Source: Kiritimatiellota bacterium
Lineage (GTDB): Bacteria; Verrucomicrobiota; Lentisphaeria; Victivallales; JAADHT01
Reading direction: 5' to 3'
Length of the DNA stretch: 13,286 bases
Assembly (NCBI GenBank): GCA_013151705.1
Contig: JAADHT010000112.1
Location: forward strand, 1-13,286
Under the pieces are notes generated by a model. That model was not told the DNA's origin, searched no databases, and was given only the letters and a program-made list of their open reading frames with translations. The position numbers and the translations under genes are program-made. Position 1 is the stretch's first letter, and the number at the start of each line of letters is the position of its first letter. Shown one piece after another: positions 7,919-13,286 of the stretch.

Positions 7919-7944
7919 AAAATGTATTTAATACATAACATTTT
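7919..7944. promoter_or_regulatory. Nested palindrome just upstream of the sigma-54 promoter
   Basis: ATGTATT-T-AATACAT (7922-7936) is a perfect dyad. It lies inside a second pair, AAAATGT (7919-7925) and ACATTTT (7938-7944). It begins only a few bases upstream of the -24 element. This fits a bending or accessory (repressor, IHF-like) site better than a classical enhancer. Function is inferred. Confidence 0.4.
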
Positions 7945-8004
7945 GCGGCGGAGGGTGTTGAAAATTAAACAGTGCGGATTCGATGTTTCGGGAGTCAAAA
8001 GAGT

Positions 8005-8020
8005 GTCTCGTAATCGAGAC
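8005..8020. promoter_or_regulatory. Candidate upstream activator site for the sigma-54 regulator
   Basis: GTCTCG-TAAT-CGAGAC is a perfect 6+6 inverted repeat with a 4-nt spacer. It lies about 115-130 bp upstream of the inferred start site, within the usual range for enhancer-binding protein sites. It could alternatively be a hairpin in the transcript reading out of ilvH, although no T-run follows directly. Confidence 0.45.
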
Positions 8021-8159
8021 GGAAGGGGAGTTTTTTTTCTACACTAAGGCGCAAGAACCTCTTATTGAATGTATTAGGTATTGTATCTCCAGTGAGACGC
8101 TTTTGGGGTGGGGGCTTAGGGCTCCAGTCGAGTGCGGTGGAGAGCCGCTTCGCGCCGTT

Positions 8160-8654
8160 TTACGCTTCCGTGACGCCGGGATGGCGTGAAATGGCTACTC
8201 GTCCGGTTCTCACCAGTTCGATGATCTCGTATTCCGCGAGCAGACTAATGAAATTGTCGATCTTCTCGCCGTTTCCGGAGAGCTCGACGGCCAACTCTTT
8301 TTTATGCACGCTGATGATTTTTCCGCCGAAAATCTCGGTTATTTGTATTATGTCGGAACGGTTTTTAGCTGTTACCGCGACTTTCACGAGTATCAATTCG
8401 CGTTCTATGAAATCGGAGACCGCCAAATCAGTTACTTTGATGACGTCTATCAGTTTGTTCAACTGTTTGTCTATCTGCTCAATGACGTTTTCGTCTCCTG
8501 AAGTCACGATCGTCATTCTCGAAATGGTGGGGTCTTGCGTCGAATTGACCGAAAGCGACTCGATATTGTATCCGCGGCCGCTGAACAATCCCGCGATTCT
8601 CGCGAGAACTCCGAATTTATTTTCAACCAGAACCGAAATAGTATGCTGTTTCAT
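8160..8654 (-). CDS. ilvH: Acetolactate synthase regulatory (small) subunit
   Basis: This is the regulatory subunit of acetolactate synthase (acetohydroxyacid synthase), the first common step of branched-chain amino acid synthesis; it confers valine feedback. It has 164 residues, the usual short-form length. The N-terminal ACT domain (about 4-75) has the hallmark SVLVENKFGVLARIAGLFSGRGYNIESL. The second domain (about 80-160) contains RELILVKV and the family-typical SGNGEKIDNFI. The ATG at 8654 is fixed by a strong GGAGGG Shine-Dalgarno 8 nt upstream. The catalytic subunit gene ilvB, usually directly upstream, is absent; instead the upstream side holds a broken toxin gene. So ilvB is elsewhere or was displaced. 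The family call is secure. Confidence 0.95.
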   Translation of the reverse strand: MKQHTISVLVENKFGVLARIAGLFSGRGYNIESLSVNSTQDPTISRMTIVTSGDENVIEQIDKQLNKLIDVIKVTDLAVSDFIERELILVKVAVTAKNRSDIIQITEIFGGKIISVHKKELAVELSGNGEKIDNFISLLAEYEIIELVRTGRVAISRHPGVTEA

Positions 8655-8689
8655 TTGTTGAACCCTCCATGTCGTTAAGTGAAATCCGC

Positions 8690-8709
8690 GGCGCGCGAAA
8701 AGCCGCGCC
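8690..8709 (-). promoter_or_regulatory. GC-rich hairpin in the ilvH leader
   Basis: GGCGCG (8690-8695) and CGCGCC (8704-8709) are perfect complements around an 8-nt loop, 36-55 nt upstream of the ilvH ATG. No T-run follows and no leader peptide rich in branched-chain codons was seen. Attenuation is therefore only a possibility. Confidence 0.25.
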
Positions 8710-8757
8710 TTACCAGCAATTCTCAGCGACGACACCATACAACGACAATCGGGAAAT

Positions 8758-9244
8758 TGCAAATCGAGCGGAAAATCACTCGACAGTCACGCAGCGGAAG
8801 CTAAATTACAGCTATGCATGACGCCTTTCACTATATTGCCGTTTGAAATGGAAGACACTCTTGTCTATGCTGAAATAAGATCTGATCTGGAGCGAAAAGG
8901 AGCACTTGTCGGTCCACTTGACGCTTTCATAGCGGCTCACTCACTCTCCAACAAATTAATACTGGTAACGAACAATTTAAAAGAATTCTCACTCGTCAGA
9001 GCCAGTTGCAAAAGTCTGGGCGAACCGTGTCGCGAGCGCATGAGGCGTGGACTTCGCTCGTCGCCGCGACCCAAAGGGCGGCAACCCCTTATGGCGGCAT
9101 GCGACTTTTTCAAAGCGGATACGATGCTCGGCATCGCACGCCACTTTGAAAAATCCACCTACCGCTCATAATGGGATGCCGCACGGTCGTTCAGACTTTT
9201 GCAATTGGCTCGTCAATGATTTAATTGTCGAGGACTGGGTTTGA
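8758..9244 (+). pseudogene. VapC-type PIN-domain toxin remnant, 5' truncated and interrupted by a small element
   Basis: The remnant matches the C-terminal two-thirds of VapC ribonuclease toxins: EAKLQLCMTPFTILPFE, then a helix ending in EIRSDLERKG. The conserved GPLDAFIAAHSL follows with its acidic residue, then LVTNNLKEFSLV. About 50 N-terminal residues, including the first catalytic Asp (usually in LDTN), are missing, and no vapB antitoxin gene precedes it. After SLV (8989-8997) a 213-bp element interrupts the frame. Removing it with one GTCA copy gives NDLIVEDWV and a stop (9242-9244), the usual VapC ending. The 5' boundary is approximate. As read, the frame runs through the element to a stop at 9169-9171 and would give a non-functional protein. 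The end overlaps the convergent toroid gene by 24 bp. Confidence 0.8.
8999..9211. mobile_element. MITE-like miniature inverted-repeat element inserted in vapC remnant
   Basis: Both ends carry GAGCCARTTGCAAAAGTCTG as terminal inverted repeats (left from 8999; right ends at 9211 on the other strand, with one R difference). Similarity extends further to CCGTG with a few mismatches. The sequence GTCA flanks both sides (8995-8998 and 9212-9215) as a target duplication. Because CTC precedes the left GTCA and also ends the element, the duplication could be read as 6 bp (TCGTCA). The 213-bp interior is GC-rich and hairpin-rich: arms 9103-9118 and 9141-9156 pair at 13 of 16 positions around a perfect CGATGC-TCG-GCATCG stem. 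It encodes no transposase, so it would be mobilised in trans. The family is not identified. Confidence 0.8.
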
Positions 9245-10192
9245 GAGCAGGCCAAGGGTCATAAGTGCGTGGAAGGTGTATTCGGCGTCTGGAGTCTCGG
9301 AGATGATGTCGCCGGCGAAACCTCCCGCGGTGTCGGAGACGTCCCGCCAATGGTCGCCGATGAAATTCCGGTGGCTGATTCGCTCGGACTCGTCCATATT
9401 CGCGTCAAGCAGATTCAGCGCGAGAATCGCGGTGGCGGTCGATAGAATGTCTGGTAGCGGAGCGAGCGCGCCCGCTTTGAAACCGCCAGCCGAAAATCGC
9501 ATCGAACGGATGTAGTCCACAGTGGAATCAAAGTCTGACGATCCCGCCGCGGCGAACTCCGCGAGAACCGCGGCCGCGGCGGCGGTGGCGTTGAGTCCGC
9601 CGGAACTGTCTTCGGGCGCGTTGGAGAACGAACCTCCATTCAAACGACATTGCTCAACGCAATTTGCGAGAATCGCGGAGTCGAACACTTTTCCACCACA
9701 TTCGAGTTCAGCGAGGGCGTTCATCGCCATAAAAACACCGTACGGGGTGGAATTTTCCGCGAGTTTCGCGAAATGAGAAAATCCACCGTCGTTTGAGCGA
9801 TACGCGAGAATCGCGGATGCGAGCTGTTGTCGCCGCGAGCTTCGATCGACGGGGGATTTCTCCGCGTCCACCACTTCCCCAACCGCAATGGCGATCAGCG
9901 CGTCCAGCCGCGCCAAAGACGCGAGGTGCGCGAGATCGAACGCGTCGAAATTCGTGTGCGAATCCGCGAATTCCGCGAGTCTCGCGGCGTTTGCCTCGAC
10001 ACCCAACGCGTTCAACGCCATCACAGCGAACGGAGTGTAGTAGGCGTCGGATTCCTCCGCGGCGATCGTTCCGGCGAAACCACCGTCGTTCCTTTCAAGC
10101 GCCGACAGAAACCGCTTCAGCCTCTCCCTGGCATCAGAATTGAGGGGCTCAACTCCGATACCCGCGTATGTAATCAATCTATCAAGAATCAT
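9221..10192 (-). CDS. Alpha/alpha-toroid repeat protein, prenyltransferase/squalene cyclase-like
   Basis: The 323-residue protein is built of helical-pair repeats punctuated by GGF-type turns: NDGGFAG (about 35), NDGGFSHFAK (134), NGGSFSN (185), AGGFKAG (235) and AGGFAGD (289). Each is followed by a helix such as YYTPFAVMALNALG or DILSTATAILALNLL. This is the arrangement of protein prenyltransferase beta subunits and terpene cyclases. The Cys expected among zinc ligands is not apparent (DILS where prenyltransferases have DVCY), so catalysis is doubtful; a scaffold or binding role is possible. No signal peptide is seen. The ATG at 10192 is chosen over a TTG at 10210, but the Shine-Dalgarno is weak (GGA 7 nt away). 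The 3' end overlaps the vapC remnant tail. Alanine-rich, GCG-codon helices create repeated CGCGA-N3-TCGCG palindromes. Confidence 0.75.
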   Translation of the reverse strand: MILDRLITYAGIGVEPLNSDARERLKRFLSALERNDGGFAGTIAAEESDAYYTPFAVMALNALGVEANAARLAEFADSHTNFDAFDLAHLASLARLDALIAIAVGEVVDAEKSPVDRSSRRQQLASAILAYRSNDGGFSHFAKLAENSTPYGVFMAMNALAELECGGKVFDSAILANCVEQCRLNGGSFSNAPEDSSGGLNATAAAAAVLAEFAAAGSSDFDSTVDYIRSMRFSAGGFKAGALAPLPDILSTATAILALNLLDANMDESERISHRNFIGDHWRDVSDTAGGFAGDIISETPDAEYTFHALMTLGLLSNPVLDN

Positions 10193-10517
10193 AGTCAATC
10201 CATGCTCCAATATCCATCTTTATTTTGTTTCCGTTATCGTCATATATCCCGGAAAATTCATCTTCTTCAAATATTTTTTATCACCTTTATTGCGAGTTTC
10301 GCTGATTCCGCTGGAAACTCGTCCGACGGTATGGTTTGGCAGTTCGCCATCGTGGGGATTTTTCATACGGAAACACAGTCTAAAAAAACAGAACATCAAT
10401 ATTGAAACAATACCCGTCAATTACTGAACATCAAGTAGAGAATTATCAAAACAGAAAACGTGAATAACGCACATTTTTTGCTAATGATAGAACAAAATTA
10501 ACGCGAGCGAGAGGAAT

Positions 10518-10537
10518 GACGGCCTGGAAGGACCGTC
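10518..10537. repeat. Short extragenic quasi-palindrome
   Basis: GACGG (10518-10522) pairs with CCGTC (10533-10537), and CCT with AGG inside, leaving one bulged A. The composition resembles the other small GC-rich hairpins in this window. Confidence 0.5.
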
Positions 10538-10630
10538 CTACTTCCTTACGCATCTCGGGGCAACGTATCCGGCGTATCTCACTCCCGACAAAAACGCCAT
10601 GTCACGATGCCAGGTTGTCAAGTCAGCTTT

Positions 10631-10642
10631 GGCTGATCAGCC
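10631..10642. repeat. Perfect 12-bp palindrome GGCTGATCAGCC
   Basis: An uninterrupted palindrome lies 9 bp before the next stem-loop. It could be a dimeric protein site. No nearby promoter was recognised, so no function is assigned. Confidence 0.45.
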
Positions 10643-10651
10643 GTGGCGGAA

Positions 10652-10688
10652 AATCCGAGGCTATAGAAACCATACCGCCCCTCGGATT
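10652..10688. other. 9-bp perfect stem-loop
   Basis: AATCCGAGG (10652-10660) and CCTCGGATT (10680-10688) are perfect complements around a 19-nt loop. GAAATTTTT follows on the plus strand. It could be a weak terminator or an element end, but no gene on the plus strand reads into it. Confidence 0.5.
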
Positions 10689-10805
10689 GAAATTTTTGAA
10701 TCCTCTGTTACCAACCTAACGTGTTCACGTTTGAGATTAGGCGTACTGCCGGCAAAGTGACGCTCATACCACAAATTGCAGTCAGTTTACCCGCCATTCA
10801 CTATT

Positions 10806-10829
10806 TAGACCCTTTTCGAATAGGGTCTA
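10806..10829 (+). terminator. Terminator-like hairpin
   Basis: TAGACCCT (10806-10813) and AGGGTCTA (10822-10829) form a perfect 8-bp stem with an 8-nt loop, followed by TTTATTGTTTT. The shape fits a weak rho-independent terminator. No plus-strand gene precedes it, so it may be a relic or insulate the next transcript. Confidence 0.4.
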
Positions 10830-10844
10830 TTTATTGTTTTCGCT

Positions 10845-10879
10845 GTTCACTATCCACTGTTCACTGTTCACTGTTCACT
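10845..10879 (+). repeat. GTTCACT heptamer tandem array
   Basis: Five consecutive 7-bp units: GTTCACT at 10845, ATCCACT at 10852, then GTTCACT at 10859, 10866 and 10873. It is non-coding. Similar heptamer arrays occur in intergenic DNA of several phyla. Confidence 0.85.
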
Positions 10880-10913
10880 TCCATCTTTCCTTATTTTTTC
10901 CGCTTCGTTTCCA

Positions 10914-10941
10914 TTGTAATTATGCCGGATCGCCATATACT
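10914..10941 (+). promoter_or_regulatory. Candidate sigma-70-type promoter for the SIMPL-like gene and murG
   Basis: TTGTAA (10914-10919) and TATACT (10936-10941) are separated by 16 nt. Transcription would begin near 10948, about 137 nt upstream of the gene start at 11085. This is a consensus match only. Confidence 0.35.
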
Positions 10942-10978
10942 TGGGATTTGAAGGGAAACTTACTGCGGGGAGATTGTT

Positions 10979-11044
10979 ATGAGTTCCATAATGAATTCAT
11001 CGGCCGTCGTTGTCGTGTATGCCCCTTCGCTGTATTTTCACTGA
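10979..11044 (+). CDS. Possible 21-residue leader ORF
   Basis: ATG at 10979 is preceded by GGGGAG with 6 nt spacing and runs 21 codons to TGA at 11042, ending 40 nt before the SIMPL-like gene. The peptide MSSIMNSSAVVVVYAPSLYF plus a final H resembles no family I know. The good ribosome site is the only positive evidence; it may be chance. Confidence 0.25.
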   Translation: MSSIMNSSAVVVVYAPSLYFH

Positions 11045-11084
11045 TCCAGGTTTTAACGACCGAAAAAGAATGAGGTGTGAAAAA

Positions 11085-11819
11085 ATGATTAACCGTATTG
11101 TAGGATGGACTGTCTTGTTTTCGCTTCTCGCTTCCACTGTTTGCGAGGCTGGTTTGCTTCGCTCGAGCGGCTCGCGCCCCGCGTTGAGCCAGTTCAATTA
11201 CGATGTCATCGGCGAGGTGGTTGTGAAACCGACCTGCGCTCTCTTTCCCATAACCCTCGCCGCCAAGTCGGATAGTTTCGCTTCCGCAGTTGGGAAATCC
11301 AAGGTTGTGTTGATCGATTTGAAGAAGCGCTTGTCGGGGCTGGGCAAGTCAAATTTCTCGATATCGCCAACTGACTGCGTTCGAAAAAAGGAGTACCGAA
11401 AGTTTATTCCCGTCTCCTTCTGGGGTGGGAGGAAGAAAGAAAAGGTGTCTGTCAGATTGAAGTTGGTTTTGAGGGTCTCGTTCGCGGAGAAGGACGATTT
11501 CTGGACCCGCGCCGGGTTTGTGGCCGCGGCCCTCGATTTTCTCAAAGCCAGAAGAGTGGAATTCAAAGACAACGGCGATTTCGATTTCTCGTACGGTTCT
11601 GTGAGCTATTTCGTGGAGGATGTTGAAAAACACCGGGAACGGATAGTCGAGTCGATTTACTCCAAAGCCAAAACAGCGGCAGACATTCTGGCGAAATCCA
11701 GCAAGACGAAGTCTGTCTTGCGTTCCGTGCGTGTTGACCAGAATATAACCCAGCGAGTCGAGAATCTCGACAAGGCTTGGCTATCTCTCGGGGCGGTTAT
11801 CAAATTCGAATTCAAATGA
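11085..11819 (+). CDS. Secreted SIMPL-like (DUF541) domain protein
   Basis: The 244-residue protein begins with a signal peptide (MINRIVGWTVLFSLLASTVC, cleavage probably after CEA), so it should lie outside the cytoplasm. The mature part starts the SIMPL pattern: YDVIGEVVVKPTCALFPITL, then a helix with SFASAVGKSKVVLIDLKKRL, then FSISPTD. It continues with alternating strands and helices such as SVRLKLVLRVSF and later GSVSYFVEDVEKHRERIVE. This fits the duplicated strand-helix layout of SIMPL/DUF541, but the match is distant and no catalytic site is known for the family. The ATG at 11085 is preferred to an upstream one because it has GAGGTG about 8 nt ahead and opens the signal peptide. Its stop overlaps murG (ATGA), implying coupled translation and perhaps a cell-envelope role. 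Confidence 0.6.
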   Translation: MINRIVGWTVLFSLLASTVCEAGLLRSSGSRPALSQFNYDVIGEVVVKPTCALFPITLAAKSDSFASAVGKSKVVLIDLKKRLSGLGKSNFSISPTDCVRKKEYRKFIPVSFWGGRKKEKVSVRLKLVLRVSFAEKDDFWTRAGFVAAALDFLKARRVEFKDNGDFDFSYGSVSYFVEDVEKHRERIVESIYSKAKTAADILAKSSKTKSVLRSVRVDQNITQRVENLDKAWLSLGAVIKFEFK

Positions 11820-12925
11820 GCGGCAAAACCATTATTTTGTGCGGGGGCACCGGGGGGCATTTCTTTCCCGGATTGACCATCGCCCGCGAGATTCGCGGAA
11901 ACGGCGGAGAGGTCAAGCTTCTGCTGTCCGGCAAAAACTCGGAATCGCAGACTGCCGTCGCCGCCGAGTTTTCCGTCGATTCCGAGGTGATCGCCTCTTT
12001 TCCGGCACCGGTCGGCGTTGCCGGGAAAATAAGGTTTTCGCTCGCCTTCCTCGGCGCCTGGCTGGCCGCCCGCTCGATTTTGAGACTCGAAAAACCGGAT
12101 TCCGTTCTGGCGATGGGGAGTTTCACCTCTCTGCCGGCTTCTCTGGCGGCTATCTCATTGAAAATTCACCTCTATCTGCATGACGGCAACGCTAGAATCG
12201 GTAAAGCCAACCGGTTTCTTTCCCGTTTCGCCAACACTCTTTTTCTAGCGTATCCGATGATCAACGCCTCGTCGGTGCGTTGTCCCAAACTTGTGACCGG
12301 CATGCCGGTCCGGCCCGAGCTCGATCCGGCCCTTTGGAATTCCAAGACGAGAAAGGAGATTGTGGCGGAGTTTAACGAGGTTTTCGGAGCCGATTTCAGC
12401 GCCGACGCTCCGACGCTGCTGATTTTCGGAGGGAGCCAGGGCGCGAGAACCTTCAATAAACGGATGCCGGATGTTTTGCGCGCTCTGAACCGAGCCGATG
12501 CGCAGGTGGTGCATCTCGCTGGAGCGGGGAACGCGGGCGAGGTGGAGAAAAGCTACGGCGACGCGCCGTTCAAACGCGTCGTTATCGACTCGTCATCCGA
12601 GATGGGGTTGCTTTATTCAGTCGCCGATTGCGTCGTGTGCCGTTCCGGAGGCTCCACCATAGCCGAGTTGGCGTTGTTCGCTAAGTTCGCGGTTTTGATT
12701 CCGTTCCCGTACGCCAGCGAAAAGCATCAAGACGACAACGCGGCGTACTATTTGTCGTCCAACGCGGCCGTTAAATTCGACGATGACCAAGTGGGCACTC
12801 CGGAATTCGCGGAAAGCATAAACGAGATTCTTGATGATATCGCGAGATTCGCGGATTTGGGCAAGGAGTCCGCGAAACTCGCGAAACCGGATGCCGCCGA
12901 GCTTGTCGCTTCGATGCTGCGTTGA
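11816..12925 (+). CDS. murG: UDP-GlcNAc:lipid I N-acetylglucosaminyltransferase MurG
   Basis: MurG adds GlcNAc to lipid I to make lipid II, the last cytoplasmic-face step of peptidoglycan precursor synthesis. The 369 residues have the two-domain GT-B layout. The N-domain carries GGTGGHFFPG (10-19, with the conserved His15) and HDGNARIGKANR (122-133; most relatives read HEQNA). The C-domain carries FGGSQGARTFN (204-214) and CRSGGSTIAELALFAK (275-290), whose Glu284 should contact UDP-GlcNAc. PYASEKHQDDNAAY (298-311) follows. The true start is the ATG at 11816 overlapping the upstream stop. It lies outside any mur/fts cluster visible here. A related family-28 transferase is a minor alternative. 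The stop codon TGA is the first unit of an octamer array. Confidence 0.9.
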   Translation: MSGKTIILCGGTGGHFFPGLTIAREIRGNGGEVKLLLSGKNSESQTAVAAEFSVDSEVIASFPAPVGVAGKIRFSLAFLGAWLAARSILRLEKPDSVLAMGSFTSLPASLAAISLKIHLYLHDGNARIGKANRFLSRFANTLFLAYPMINASSVRCPKLVTGMPVRPELDPALWNSKTRKEIVAEFNEVFGADFSADAPTLLIFGGSQGARTFNKRMPDVLRALNRADAQVVHLAGAGNAGEVEKSYGDAPFKRVVIDSSSEMGLLYSVADCVVCRSGGSTIAELALFAKFAVLIPFPYASEKHQDDNAAYYLSSNAAVKFDDDQVGTPEFAESINEILDDIARFADLGKESAKLAKPDAAELVASMLR

Positions 12926-12978
12926 GGCCGTGAGGCCGTGGGGCCGTGGGGCGGTGAGTCCGTGAGCCAGTGAGTCGG
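12923..12978 (+). repeat. TGAGGCCG-type octamer array, block 1 (7 units)
   Basis: Seven consecutive 8-bp units of consensus TGRGKCSG begin exactly at the murG stop codon (12923) and end at 12978. Units vary at one or two positions, for example TGGGGCCG, TGAGTCCG and TGAGCCAG. Confidence 0.9.
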
Positions 12979-12982
12979 AGAA

Positions 12983-13008
12983 GTAGGGCGGAGCGTCCTC
13001 GCCCGCCC
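12983..13008 (-). repeat. GC-rich dispersed repeat, copy 2
   Basis: The minus strand matches 1974-1999 with 3 differences in 26 positions. It lies between the two octamer blocks. Confidence 0.75.
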
Positions 13009-13014
13009 ATTTTT
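12986..13014 (+). terminator. Possible murG terminator
   Basis: GGGC-G-GAG (12986-12993) pairs with CTC-GCCC (12998-13004), with one bulged G and the loop CGTC. Four further bases and CA precede a T5 run (13010-13014). The gap between stem and T-run weakens the call. Confidence 0.35.
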
Positions 13015-13015
13015 G

Positions 13016-13087
13016 TGAGGCGGTGGGGCCGTGAAGCCGTGAGGCAGTGAGGCGGTGGGGCCGTGAGTCCGTGGGACGGTGAGGCGG
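13016..13087 (+). repeat. TGAGGCGG-type octamer array, block 2 (9 units)
   Basis: Nine consecutive 8-bp units of the same consensus as block 1, for example TGAGGCGG, TGGGGCCG and TGAAGCCG. The sequence GGCGG then leads into CATGCC and another palindrome. Confidence 0.9.
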
Positions 13088-13101
13088 CATGCCACGCCGT
13101 A

Positions 13102-13115
13102 GCCCTCGGGAGGGC
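13102..13115. repeat. Palindrome GCCCTCGGGAGGGC in a REP-like stretch
   Basis: GCCCTC-GG-GAGGGC is a perfect inverted repeat. The surrounding CACGCCGTAGCC and GCGAAGGAGGG resemble intergenic repeats I recall from several uncultured and PVC-type genomes. That resemblance is from memory and unverified. Confidence 0.5.
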
Positions 13116-13163
13116 GAAGGAGGGTGAGGCGGAGAATATCGGAATTCGATTTTCAAGCGAATA

Positions 13164-13198
13164 CACCGCGTCATCGGGTCATTGAGTCACCGCGTCAA
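13164..13198 (+). repeat. Dispersed 9-mer-type intergenic repeat, copy 2
   Basis: ACACCG is followed by GTCATCGG and then the exact 20-bp core shared with copy 1 (13178-13197). This copy has one more 9-bp unit than the one at 1758. An A8 run follows. The remaining bases to 13286 contain no recognised gene; the end has the phrase TCCAATATCCAACA. Confidence 0.8.
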
Positions 13199-13286
13199 AA
13201 AAAAGCCGCCAGATAACTTGTCCCCCAAGGGCAACCGCGCGAAGCTAGGTTCAATATAAGAAAAAATATCCAATATCCAACACGGA

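Larger units (their letters stand above)
10193..11084. other. Long spacer with palindromes and short repeats
   Basis: I see no supportable gene larger than a possible 21-codon leader. Positions 10211-10510 are AT-rich and probably hold the divergent toroid-gene promoter; a weak TTGAAG (10265-10270, minus) and TATATG (10241-10246, minus) pair is spaced 18 nt. Positions 10510-10690 carry three inverted repeats, 10806-10829 a terminator-like stem, and 10845-10879 a heptamer array. The promoter for the SIMPL-like gene is probably near 10914-10941. Confidence 0.6.

Noticed and set aside
7983..8189. 68-codon open frame between the exporter promoter and ilvH
   Set aside because: No ribosome site, no recognisable motif, and it runs into the end of ilvH; the region is better explained as regulatory.
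8655..8762. Longer ilvH start
   Set aside because: Upstream residues do not match the family and the internal ATG has a strong GGAGGG site.
9047..9244. 65-codon open frame ending in LIVEDWV
   Set aside because: It is the interior of the inserted element joined to the true VapC tail, not an independent gene.
9827..10405. Plus-strand open frame of 192 codons
   Set aside because: Mostly antisense to the toroid protein gene; composition is arginine-rich from GC-rich antisense codons and no family features are seen.
10500..11084. tRNA gene
   Set aside because: Several stems are present, but no T-loop GTTCRA signature or cloverleaf could be assembled.
12923..13087. CRISPR array
   Set aside because: Units are 8 bp, directly abutting and degenerate, with no spacers.
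12617..13174. Minus-strand open frame of 185 codons after and across the end of murG
   Set aside because: Its residues are low-complexity RPHGLTAS-type strings translated from the octamer arrays, and the rest is antisense to murG.

Overview
The window is a mid-GC chromosomal stretch from a Gram-negative-type bacterium. The evidence for that is a HlyD-type periplasmic adaptor, a sigma-54 activator with a matching -24/-12 promoter, and a secreted SIMPL-like protein. The MurG style and the intergenic spacers, which are rich in short tandem octamers, 9-mers, heptamers and small hairpins, remind me of the PVC superphylum (Lentisphaerae/Kiritimatiellota/Verrucomicrobia type). That placement is an impression, not a demonstrated assignment.

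Region 1 (1-2948, + strand) is a nickel/cobalt ECF importer: cbiM with a C-terminal PDGLE (NikN-like) domain, cbiQ and cbiO. The cbiM reading frame is broken by a perfect 13-bp tandem duplication at 310-335, and removing one copy restores the protein exactly. cbiQ and cbiO are separated by 550 bp of non-coding sequence holding two two-tier hairpins and two dispersed repeats.

Region 2 (2938-8020, - strand) is a three-gene operon: an MsbA-like ABC exporter, a HlyD-family adaptor overlapping it by ATGA, and 63 bp later a GAF-PAS-AAA+-Fis sigma-54 activator of AcoR/DhaR type. A near-consensus sigma-54 promoter (TTGGCACG-N4-CTGC) precedes the operon. A perfect inverted repeat at 8005-8020 lies where an activator site would be expected. 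The operon therefore looks like an exporter that encodes its own activator. Its last gene runs 11 bp into the end of cbiO.

Region 3 (8160-10192) holds ilvH without ilvB and the 3' remnant of a vapC PIN-domain toxin gene. A 213-bp miniature inverted-repeat element interrupts the remnant, and its precise excision restores the VapC C-terminus. A convergent gene for an alpha/alpha-toroid (prenyltransferase/squalene cyclase-like) repeat protein follows.

Region 4 (10193-13286) begins with an 890-bp spacer carrying several palindromes, a terminator-like hairpin and a GTTCACT heptamer array. Next come a signal-peptide SIMPL-like protein and murG, overlapping by ATGA. The window ends in a dense repeat zone with two octamer arrays flanking a hairpin; the first array begins on the murG stop codon. 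No rRNA, tRNA, CRISPR array or complete insertion sequence was seen. The most unusual items are the element inside vapC, the self-encoded sigma-54 exporter circuit, the cbiM duplication, and the intergenic repeat families shared between the two ends of the window.
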